From NCBI GenBank assembly GCA_022340265.1, contig JAJDOH010000119.1, positions 1 to 45,100 of the forward strand: DNA of 45,100 nt, read 5' to 3'. Shown one piece after another: positions 8,019 through 14,726 of this stretch (position 1 is its first letter; the number at the start of each line of letters is the position of its first letter). The stretch comes from Deltaproteobacteria bacterium. GTDB lineage: Bacteria; Desulfobacterota; DSM-4660; Desulfatiglandales; Desulfatiglandaceae. Position numbers and translations under genes: made by a program. The notes under the pieces were generated by a model. The model saw only the letters and a program-made list of their open reading frames with translations, was not told the origin of the DNA and did no database searches.

Positions 8019-8072
8019 ATTGGTCCAATAGCGCACTCTTACAACTTAACAGAATGCAGTGGACTTTATCAA
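8019..8072 (-). promoter_or_regulatory. Possible promoter and small palindrome ahead of the DUF3795-AOR operon
   Basis: On the minus strand TTGATA (8067-8072) and TTAAGT (8044-8049) are 17 bases apart; the -10 is weak. A perfect palindrome ATTGGTCCAAT (8019-8029) lies in the predicted 5' untranslated region and could be an operator. Confidence 0.3.
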
Positions 8073-8351
8073 GATAATCCCGCACATTTGAGGATGCCAG
8101 TACGCCCGGCCCCTACGGGTGTGCCCAGAATGAATGTCCGCCCGGTGGCCATATGGACAAATGCCCTGACTCTGATGGTTGTTTGAGGCACGTTAGCACT
8201 TCTGAGCTTGGTGGTCTGCTTTGTCTGTTTCCTGAAATTACGTCGATCAGGATTTACCCGGCACTTTTTGGGAAAATCAAACCCTATCTGAAAGAATAAG
8301 ATCTGATTGAGCGGCCGCTTGCACAGGCGCTGGAATGGACGGGATGGTGAG
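8037..8351. other. Gene-free stretch with a short open frame, possible relic
   Basis: About 315 bases lack a convincing gene. On the plus strand a frame open from a TAA near 8073 to TAA at 8297-8299 contains an ATG at 8153 (48 codons). It holds a Cys-containing segment (QNECPPGGHMDKCPDSDGC). There is no ribosome-binding site and I recognise no family, so it may be decayed coding sequence. Confidence 0.3.
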
Positions 8352-8828
8352 TTACATATCCCGAATGACTTTCAGCATATCGGCCGTGGAAATGATGCCG
8401 ATGGGTCTTTCATCACGGGTGACAAACACGCGATGGATGCGGTTTTTGATCATGATATCCGCCACCTGCTGAACCATATCATTTTCTCCCACCACAAGAA
8501 TTCGTGATGTCATGATGTCACCCACCGTTACAGGTACTTCATCCGTGAAATGGAGAGCGTCGAGGTCCTGGTGTGAAAACCGGTCATCAGTGGTGTGTAC
8601 ATAGAAATCATGGTGGTGGTTGAATTGTACGCCTTTTTCCGGAACAGTCTCATGGCGAAGAATGTCGGTAATGGATACTGCGCCGATCAGTTTGCCGTCA
8701 TCGGATATAACCGGAGCACCCGATATGGCGTTTTGAAAAAAGAAGTCAGCCAATCCCTGAATCGACAGTTCGGTGTTTACGGTGAGCACCTCGGGATTCA
8801 TGATCTCTTTTGCAGTCAGGTTCTCCAT
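8352..8828 (-). CDS. Two-CBS-domain protein
   Basis: The 158-residue protein consists of a tandem CBS pair. The first starts MTAKEIMNPEV-like (ENLTAKEIMNPEVLTV) with GAPVISDDGKLIGAVSITDIL. The second starts with VGDIMTSRILVV and ends RVFVTRDERPIGIISTADMLKVI. CBS pairs bind adenine nucleotides and regulate partner enzymes or channels. A His-rich linker (FNHHHDFYVHTTDD) lies between the domains and might bind metal. A GGGAGG site precedes the ATG. It is divergent from the ZraP-like gene, sharing a 365-bp gap. Confidence 0.88.
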   Translation of the reverse strand: MENLTAKEIMNPEVLTVNTELSIQGLADFFFQNAISGAPVISDDGKLIGAVSITDILRHETVPEKGVQFNHHHDFYVHTTDDRFSHQDLDALHFTDEVPVTVGDIMTSRILVVGENDMVQQVADIMIKNRIHRVFVTRDERPIGIISTADMLKVIRDM

Positions 8829-8983
8829 CGCTTGACCTCCCGGTATGATGGTTATTTAGGTCACAACGTCAGCTTTTATGAAACGCTGAAACGAAAACAA
8901 AGTCAACCAAAAACCTCCTGAAAGCAAATGGAGGCGTTTGTCTCTTTTCTTCAATTTTTTCCTGCTTGTTTGCCGCAGCAGGG

Positions 8984-9032
8984 CGGATACTTTATACCCG
9001 GTTGGGCACGGTGGCCGGGTATAAAGTATCCG
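8984..9032. repeat. Perfect 18-bp inverted repeat, candidate activator-binding element
   Basis: CGGATACTTTATACCCGG (8984-9001) is repeated exactly in inverse at 9015-9032, with a 13-base spacer. Each arm is itself an imperfect palindrome. The pair lies 96-144 bp upstream of the -24 element at 9128, the typical position of an upstream activating sequence for a sigma54 enhancer-binding protein. A transcription terminator is unlikely because it sits between divergent genes. Confidence 0.6.
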
Positions 9033-9127
9033 TTTTCAGTAAAGTTCCGGCCAAAAGAGCTTTCCGTATTTAATTGGATTCAAAAAAAGACCCTCTTTTT
9101 GAGGTGTTATGGATGATACGCATCTTT

Positions 9128-9143
9128 TGGCACGATCACTGCA
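9128..9143 (+). promoter_or_regulatory. Sigma54 (-24/-12) promoter of the ZraP-like gene
   Basis: TGGCACGATCACTGCA matches the sigma54 consensus TGGCACG-N4-TTGCA with one change. The invariant GG and GC are 10 bases apart. A start near 9154 would give a leader of about 40 bases before the ATG at 9194. E. coli zraP is known to be transcribed by sigma54 with the activator ZraR. Confidence 0.78.
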
Positions 9144-9193
9144 TTAATCAATGTCAAAACGCAAAACACTTTAAAAAATATTGGAGGTGCAAC

Positions 9194-9676
9194 ATGAAAA
9201 AGCTGGTGACTGTTCTTGGAATCGTACTTTTGGTTGGTTTTATGGCGTATCCCGTTTTTGCAAGAGGTCCCGGATGGGGCTACGGTGGCGGACCCGGATA
9301 CTGCTGGCAAGGCCAGGGAGGACAAACCGCCCTTACGCAGGAACAACAGAATCAACTGAACTCCTTGGATCAGAAATTCTTCAATGATACGGCAAGCCTG
9401 AGAAACAATATCTGGACCAAGCAGAACGAGATGTCGATCCTTTTGAACGGGGATAACCCGGACCCTGCAAAACTGCAGGCCCTGCAAAAAGAGATCAATA
9501 CGTTAAAGGGCCAGATGGCTGAAAAGCAACTGGAATACAGGTTGGAAACCCGAAAAGTGGCGCCCGACAATACGTACAGCGGAAGCTACGGAATGGGACA
9601 CGGTGGATACGGAATGGGGCACGGGGGCTACGGAATGGGACGCGGTGGATACGGTCCCGGTTCCTGCTGGAATTAA
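9194..9676 (+). CDS. ZraP/Spy-like periplasmic metal-binding protein
   Basis: The ATG at 9194 is supported by TTGGAGGTG 7 bases upstream and by a signal peptide beginning there (MKKLVTVLGIVLLVGF, cleaved after VFA), giving 160 residues. The mature part starts with a Gly/Trp-rich stretch. A helical ZraP/CpxP-like segment follows (LTQEQQNQLNSLDQKFFNDT, then LRNNIWTKQNEMSILL, and LQALQKEINTLKGQMAEKQLEYR). The tail has three GMGxGGY repeats with His, a likely metal site, and a terminal Cys. ZraP-like proteins are periplasmic zinc-binding chaperones. The sigma54 promoter supports a stress role. Confidence 0.85.
   Translation: MKKLVTVLGIVLLVGFMAYPVFARGPGWGYGGGPGYCWQGQGGQTALTQEQQNQLNSLDQKFFNDTASLRNNIWTKQNEMSILLNGDNPDPAKLQALQKEINTLKGQMAEKQLEYRLETRKVAPDNTYSGSYGMGHGGYGMGHGGYGMGRGGYGPGSCWN
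9590..9652 (+). repeat. Three 21-bp tandem repeats encoding GMGxGGY
   Basis: Units at 9590-9610, 9611-9631 and 9632-9652 each encode GMGHGGY or GMGRGGY and differ at only a few bases. They are in frame, so copy-number change would lengthen the tail without breaking the protein. Confidence 0.9.
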
Positions 9677-9709
9677 ACTCCTCAACTCACATCACAACAC
9701 AAAAGGCTT

Positions 9710-9739
9710 GGGGCTCTTCATCCGAAGAGCCCCTTTTTG
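9710..9739 (+). terminator. Intrinsic terminator after the ZraP-like gene
   Basis: A perfect 10-bp stem (GGGGCTCTTC, loop ATCC, GAAGAGCCCC) is followed by TTTTTGT. It starts 33 bases after the stop codon. A-rich sequence on the left flank may let it also act on the convergent gene at 9750. Confidence 0.92.
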
Positions 9740-9749
9740 TTGAGATGCT

Positions 9750-10222
9750 CTAAAGCCGATACACCGTTGGTTTTTCTTCCATGCCGATATCGATGCCGAT
9801 GCTGTCCCCTGTTCTGAATCCCAGTTTTTTCAATTGGCGGGTCACCGGTTCGTCTCTGTCCCGATACCAGTATACGGACCAGACGGGATTGCGCACCGTG
9901 GCGATCCCATAGGCATCGTGACTGCCACGGTTTTCCCCATCTTAATGATTCTTTTCCTGGCATATTGTATCCCGGCTACATCGGCATAGGTTTCTAAAGA
10001 ATCAAATGTTCCCGGTTTGAAGGCTGCTTCGTGGGGATGGGCACTTCTGGCGATGACCTTGAAGCTTTCCTGATGGTGCTTTAAAAACGTCTGAAGTTTT
10101 TCAAAATTTTCATCTCTGAAATCCTCCGCGGGAACATAGATGAAATCAGGAACATTGAATTTGCCTTCTCTTAATTTTTCAAGATGCAAAGCCTTTTCGG
10201 GCAGCCTGCTCAGCATGCACAT
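9750..10222 (-). pseudogene. Frameshifted gene of unknown function (about 157 residues if repaired)
   Basis: Two overlapping frames together make one plausible protein. The first (start at 10222, or 10216, which is better spaced from AAGGAG) runs through DFIYVPAEDFRDENF, FKVIARSAHPHEAAF and GIQYARKRIIK. From about 9940 the reading continues in another frame as NRGSHDAYGIATVRNP, SVYWYRDRDEPVTRQLKKLG and SIGIDIGMEEKPTVYRL, ending at 9750. A one-base change near ATTAAGATGGGG (about 9938-9948) explains it. RSAHPHEAAFKPGTF faintly recalls the RSS...E...SFAG block of PEP-synthase-like proteins, but I cannot name a family. A sequencing error is possible. Confidence 0.6.
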
Positions 10223-10336
10223 GATCTCCTTAAATAGACGGAAAATTTATAAATCATACCGGTTCATATAAAATGCCATCGCGGTGACAGGGCAAGACAG
10301 CGTGGAAAGTACCAATTCCGGAATCGAAGTTGCTGA

Positions 10337-11788
10337 CTATTTCCGCCAATACTCGGGTGCCAACAATACAATCACCGTATAAATCTCAAGGCGCCCCAGA
10401 AGCATGCAGGCATTGAGCACCCATTTGCCGGCTGTGGGAATTTCCAGATAGTTTCGTATGGGGCCCACGATCCCTAATCCGGGGCCGATGTTGCCGATGG
10501 TGGCAGCTACGGATGAAATCGCTGATATATAGTCAAGCCCCATGGATGCCATGGCCAGAAAGGCTATGACGAAAAGTCCCATATAGAGGAAAAAAAAGCC
10601 CCATACGCTGCTGAGGACGTCCTCCGAAACAGCCTGTCCCCCCAGCTTTACCGTGGTTACCGCATGGGGATGGATAATGCGGAAGATTTGCTGGTAACTA
10701 TGTTTTACCATCAGTATGAGACGTACCGTCTTTATACCGCCCCCGGTTGAGCCGGCCATTGCTCCCAGGAACATGCAGATCAGCAGAATAAGTTGTGAAA
10801 AATGGGGCCATTTTTCGTAATCCGCCGAAACAAATCCCGTTGTGGTGATGATGGAACTGACCTGAAAAGCCGCGTACCTGAATGCCTGGAACAAAGAAGA
10901 ATAAAGATCGCCATAAATGTCCAAAGTCACCAGCAGGATGAAAGCGCCAACCAAGATGAGAAATACGCGGCATTCCGCGTCTTTACCGAATATTTTCAGA
11001 TCGCCTTTGAGCAGTCTGTAATGAAGGGAAAAATTGATACCGGCCAGAAGCATGAAAATAACAATGACAAAATCAAAGTAGGCGCTGTTATAGTGGGCCA
11101 GACTGGTATTTTTTGTTGAAAAGCCGCCGGTGGGCATGGTGCAGAAGGCATGGCAGACGGAATCGAACAGGTTCATGCCGCCTGCAAGAAGCAGCAATAC
11201 CTGCAGCAGGGTGATGAGAAGATAGATTTTCCAGAGAATCCTGGCGGTTTCTGAAATCCGGGGCTTGAGTTTATCCACCACGGGACTTGGAATTTCAGCT
11301 TTGTAAAGCTGCATGCCACCGATGCCCAAGAAAGGGAGAATGGCGATGGAAAGAACAATAATCCCCATCCCTCCCAGCCACTGGGTCAGACTTCGCCAGA
11401 GCAGAATTCCCTCGGGAAGGGACTCGATATCCGTTACGACGCTGGCGCCCGTGGTGGTGAACCCTGAAATGGATTCAAAACAGGCATTGGTAAAATCAGG
11501 GAGTGTGCCGGAAAATAGATAGGGCAGGGCACCGACCAATCCCGCCATCATCCATCCGAGCGTAACGATGGCTACCCCGTCCCGATGATTCAGGTGCTTT
11601 TCCTTTTGATTTCTTGTGAAAACAAACAGAAGAATACCCAAAGAGCAGGTAATGGCCATTGAGAGGAGCAAAGATTGTGTACAATCGTCTTTAAGCAGAA
11701 AAGAGACGCCCAATGGAGGCGCCATGGCAACCCCCAGGAAAAAAATCAGGATCCCTGTAAAGCGAAGGATAATTTGAAAGTTCATCAA
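10337..11788 (-). CDS. trkH: Potassium uptake membrane subunit TrkH
   Basis: The 483-residue integral membrane protein has the TrkH/KtrB architecture of repeated M1-P-M2 units. Selectivity-filter regions are visible, for example GFTTTGASV, MPTGGFSTKN, TTTGFVSAD and IGNIGPGLG, plus the GGMGIIVLSIAILP and GSTGGGIKTVR segments. TrkH forms the potassium-translocating pore gated by TrkA. Its start overlaps the trkA stop by 4 bp, so the two are translated together. It is the final gene of the nine-gene run from tetR. Confidence 0.95.
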   Translation of the reverse strand: MMNFQIILRFTGILIFFLGVAMAPPLGVSFLLKDDCTQSLLLSMAITCSLGILLFVFTRNQKEKHLNHRDGVAIVTLGWMMAGLVGALPYLFSGTLPDFTNACFESISGFTTTGASVVTDIESLPEGILLWRSLTQWLGGMGIIVLSIAILPFLGIGGMQLYKAEIPSPVVDKLKPRISETARILWKIYLLITLLQVLLLLAGGMNLFDSVCHAFCTMPTGGFSTKNTSLAHYNSAYFDFVIVIFMLLAGINFSLHYRLLKGDLKIFGKDAECRVFLILVGAFILLVTLDIYGDLYSSLFQAFRYAAFQVSSIITTTGFVSADYEKWPHFSQLILLICMFLGAMAGSTGGGIKTVRLILMVKHSYQQIFRIIHPHAVTTVKLGGQAVSEDVLSSVWGFFFLYMGLFVIAFLAMASMGLDYISAISSVAATIGNIGPGLGIVGPIRNYLEIPTAGKWVLNACMLLGRLEIYTVIVLLAPEYWRK

Positions 11789-13146
11789 AAATATTCCAGT
11801 TTCACGGTGAGCAGCTTTTCAAGCTTGGGAAGCATTTGTTGAAGGGCGAATATGATGAGCCGGTCTCCCGGTATGATCACCGTGTCGCCTCGGGGGATAA
11901 TGATCTCGTTTTCGCGGAAAATGGCCCCAATGATGACCCCTTTCGGTATTTTTATTTTATGAAGGGGTTTGTTGACAATGTCCGACGTCTCAAGCGCCTC
12001 AGCTTCAATGGCCTCGGCATGCTCTCCCTTCAAGGGCGCCACCGATAAAATTTTCCCCGGCCGGATATACTGCAATATGGCACGAACTGCGGCCAACCGT
12101 GGGCTGACCACGGTGTCAATGCCGATGGCGCTCATGAGCGGCAGGTAACTCAATTTGCTCACACGGGTGATGGTTTTTCGAGTTCCCAGCCCTTTTGCCA
12201 GAAGAGATATGAGGATATTGCTTTCTTCATCCCCGGTAATGGCCACCAGAAAGTCCGCACTTCCGATGTTTTCCTCTTCCAGGAGCTCTTTGTCGGTGCC
12301 ATCACCATTGATGACAATCACATTGGAAAGACCGGCTGAAAGTTGAGCGCAAATGGCCTCGTCTTTTTCAATGATTTTGGTGCTGATTTTGGCCCTGTCC
12401 ATTACTCTGGCCAGTGCTTGGCCTGTCTGTCCAGCGCCAATAATGATGACCCGTCTCAAACTTTTTTCTTTGACCCCGAACAATGCGAGGGTCTGATCCA
12501 GCTCTTGACTTCTGGCAACCAGATAAACCAGGTCTTCCGCTAAAATACTGTCGTTGCCGTGGGGAATGATCACCTGGTTTTTTCGTATAATGGCGCCCAC
12601 CAGGATGTCGCCTTCGGCTTTTGTGAACGAAAGGAGTTTTCGGCCGGCGAAGGGGGATTTTTTATCCACCATAACACCGATGAGTTTGACCCTTCCTTCT
12701 ACAAAGTCGATGACTTCAGAGGCCCCTGGAATTTCCATCAATCGTTGAACGCTGCTAACCATTTCAGACTGAGGATTGATCACATGGTCGATTCCCAGGT
12801 GATCCTTATCCAGTAGTAACGGCAGTTCGTTTACATATTCCTCATTTCTGAGTCGCGCGACCTTGATGAGGTACGGGTTCAGGTTCTTGGCGATCAGGCA
12901 GGAAATCAGATTGACCTCATCGCTGTCAGTGGTCGCCAACAGCATATCGGCTTCCCGAATCCCTGCATCTTTTAGTATCCGGGGACTGGTTCCGGAACCT
13001 AAGAATGCCTGCACATCCAGGTTGTCGGCAACCCGTTTGATCTGTTCCGGAGCCTGGTCAATCAGAACAACATCCTGGTTTTCTTCGGAAAGACGCTGGG
13101 CAATATGGAATCCCACTTCACCCGCGCCCACTATGATCACCTTCAA
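11785..13146 (-). CDS. trkA: Potassium uptake regulatory subunit TrkA
   Basis: The 453-residue cytosolic protein has two RCK units. The first Rossmann domain starts MKVIIVGAGEVGFHIA with an acidic end at VVLIDQ. The second starts near residue 231 with VIIIGAGQTGQALA and KIIEKD. Each is followed by a TrkA_C domain (GVMVDKKSPFAG and GVIIGAIFRENEIIIPRGD). TrkA binds nucleotides (NAD(H), ATP/ADP) and gates TrkH. It lies 85 bp after a response regulator gene, so it may be co-transcribed with the two-component cluster. Confidence 0.95.
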   Translation of the reverse strand: MKVIIVGAGEVGFHIAQRLSEENQDVVLIDQAPEQIKRVADNLDVQAFLGSGTSPRILKDAGIREADMLLATTDSDEVNLISCLIAKNLNPYLIKVARLRNEEYVNELPLLLDKDHLGIDHVINPQSEMVSSVQRLMEIPGASEVIDFVEGRVKLIGVMVDKKSPFAGRKLLSFTKAEGDILVGAIIRKNQVIIPHGNDSILAEDLVYLVARSQELDQTLALFGVKEKSLRRVIIIGAGQTGQALARVMDRAKISTKIIEKDEAICAQLSAGLSNVIVINGDGTDKELLEEENIGSADFLVAITGDEESNILISLLAKGLGTRKTITRVSKLSYLPLMSAIGIDTVVSPRLAAVRAILQYIRPGKILSVAPLKGEHAEAIEAEALETSDIVNKPLHKIKIPKGVIIGAIFRENEIIIPRGDTVIIPGDRLIIFALQQMLPKLEKLLTVKLEYF

Positions 13147-13231
13147 TGAAGAGTCCTCCCACGGTCCTTCAACAGACCCATTGCTTGTATGCTGATCCGA
13201 TCAGGACCTTTGCCAAAGGAACAAGCTGGTG

Positions 13232-13657
13232 CTACCACCCTTTTTCAGCCAGGATGTGCCTGACCTTTTCTTCCGCTTTTTTCTGTACCAGGACCATTTT
13301 CTTTGTGTGGGCTTTCTTAATTTTCTCAATCAGGACTTTCAGATCCGCCGGTTTTTCAAGGAGATCGGTGGCCCCCAGTTTCATGGCTTCCACCCCTTTC
13401 TGCACCGTGGCATGCCCGGTAAGGAGGATGACCTGTAGATCCGGATTCTTTTTTTTCAGCTCTTTGAGGGTTTCAAGACCATCCATTTCAGGCATCATGA
13501 GATCCAGAATGATGGCGTCAAAGCTATCTTCCTGTGCCCTTTTGAGTGCCTCCTTGGGCGAAGTGGTGGTTGTCACGTTCATATCTCTTGCTTCCATGCG
13601 CTCCGCCATGGTTTCCAGAAATTCCTTCTCATCGTCGACCAGCAATACTTTTTCCAT
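13232..13657 (-). CDS. Single-receiver response regulator
   Basis: The 141-residue product is a lone receiver domain plus a short Lys-rich tail, with no output domain. The acidic pair (DDE at 8-10), phospho-acceptor D52 in IILDLMMPEMDG, T in LLTGHATV and the conserved K in LEKPAD are all present. Its first 30 residues (VLLVDDEKEFLETMAERMEARDM) closely resemble those of the receivers at 14367 and 16502, so the three are paralogues. AGGAG precedes the ATG. It probably acts by protein contact or phosphorelay. Confidence 0.92.
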   Translation of the reverse strand: MEKVLLVDDEKEFLETMAERMEARDMNVTTTTSPKEALKRAQEDSFDAIILDLMMPEMDGLETLKELKKKNPDLQVILLTGHATVQKGVEAMKLGATDLLEKPADLKVLIEKIKKAHTKKMVLVQKKAEEKVRHILAEKGW

Positions 13658-13681
13658 TCTTGACTCCTTTTCTAATGGCTG

Positions 13682-14353
13682 TCAGCATGCAGCCGTTATC
13701 TGTTGACGTGCATCTTTCGGTAAAATAAGGATGATTTCGCCTTTCTCCACATCATGGTGAATTTTCGCGCCCAGGATACGGAGCAACGCCGCTGCTTTTG
13801 CGGCGGATGGCGGATCTGTTGCGCTCCCAATGCCGTTGAATCTTATGGCCACCGATCCGGGCTTGGTCTCAATGGTCAACTCCACTGTCTTTTCAGTGCC
13901 GGTCGCATCCATGGCAAAATCAAGAACCTGCCAGATGAGATTGAGAAGGTGAAACGGCGACGTTATGACCGTGGGAAAATCAGAAGGCGGTTGAAATTTC
14001 AGTTTGACACCCCTCATATCCGCGAATCTTCCGGTGAGGCCCACTGCCAGCTCCAGGGTTTCCCTGATCCCCACACTTTTTTCGAATTCATCTACGCTGT
14101 GAGCCAGTCTGTTGAGGTTTTTGGTAATGACGTCTGCCCGCTGAATCTGGGTGGTAACCCTTTGGGAAACCGTCTTGAGACGTCCGGGATCGATGGGCAT
14201 GCCTTTTTCGGCCATAATCGTGTAGTCTTCCAGAAGCCCCGCGCTTTCATTGACAATGGCCATGACATTCTTGATTTCGTGGGACATGGAAGCCGTCATC
14301 TTCCCAAAAAACTGAAGCTCGGATTCACTTTGCTCGTCCGTTTGATCAACCAT
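13682..14353 (-). CDS. Degenerate histidine kinase-like protein
   Basis: The 223-residue protein has an H-box-like start (MTASMSHEIKNVMAI, H25) and a dimerisation helix pair. The C-terminal part has the layout of a HATPase domain but lacks its motifs: the N-box region reads LLNLIWQVLDFAMDATG, the usual DxGxG is replaced by RFNGIGSATD, and the second glycine-rich box is absent. It therefore probably cannot bind ATP well and may act as a phosphotransfer or scaffold protein between the flanking receivers. Gaps to its neighbours are 13 and 24 bp. Confidence 0.8.
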   Translation of the reverse strand: MVDQTDEQSESELQFFGKMTASMSHEIKNVMAIVNESAGLLEDYTIMAEKGMPIDPGRLKTVSQRVTTQIQRADVITKNLNRLAHSVDEFEKSVGIRETLELAVGLTGRFADMRGVKLKFQPPSDFPTVITSPFHLLNLIWQVLDFAMDATGTEKTVELTIETKPGSVAIRFNGIGSATDPPSAAKAAALLRILGAKIHHDVEKGEIILILPKDARQQITAAC

Positions 14354-14366
14354 AATCGGTCCCTTC

Positions 14367-14726
14367 TTAAGTGTTCATCAAATTATTCATTTTAAGGATA
14401 AGTTCATCAATGCTGACCGGTTTCAGCAGGTAGTAATCGACCCCGGTCTCGGCGGACCCCGCCGCAAAGTCATCCTGTGAACCGTGCCCGGTCATGAAAA
14501 TGAATTTCATTTCAGGGCGTTTTTCCTTCATTATTTTCCGCAGATTGATGCCGTTCATACCCGGAATCTTCACATCCAGAACTGCGATGTCAAAATCTTC
14601 CCGGTCAATCAGTTCAAGGGCCGCATCGCCGCTCGTTACCCAGCGCGCTTCGATTCCCCTGATATTCAAACGCTCCGCAAGTGTTTCCACCAGTTCCTGT
14701 TCGTCATCTACTAAGAGTACACGCAT
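14367..14726 (-). CDS. Single-receiver response regulator
   Basis: A 119-residue stand-alone receiver with D51 in VLDVKIPGMNG as phospho-acceptor, DDE near the N terminus, FMTGHGS and the LKPVS lysine. The first 16 bp overlap the end of the upstream kinase gene, and its AAGGAG site lies inside that gene, so translation is probably coupled. It has no DNA-binding domain. It is similar to the receivers at 13232 and 16502. Confidence 0.93.
   Translation of the reverse strand: MRVLLVDDEQELVETLAERLNIRGIEARWVTSGDAALELIDREDFDIAVLDVKIPGMNGINLRKIMKEKRPEMKFIFMTGHGSQDDFAAGSAETGVDYYLLKPVSIDELILKMNNLMNT

Noticed and set aside
8984..9032. Perfect inverted repeat considered as a transcription terminator or transposon end
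   Set aside because: It lies upstream of both divergent genes, has only four T after it, a 13-base loop, no transposase and no target duplication. An activator site fits better.
9590..9652. Tandem repeats considered as a CRISPR or regulatory array
   Set aside because: They are contiguous, in frame and code for the Gly-rich tail; there are no spacers.
9718..9963. 81-codon minus-strand frame as an independent gene
   Set aside because: It is in a third frame relative to the two coherent halves of the frameshifted gene, Arg/Gly-rich and without family resemblance.
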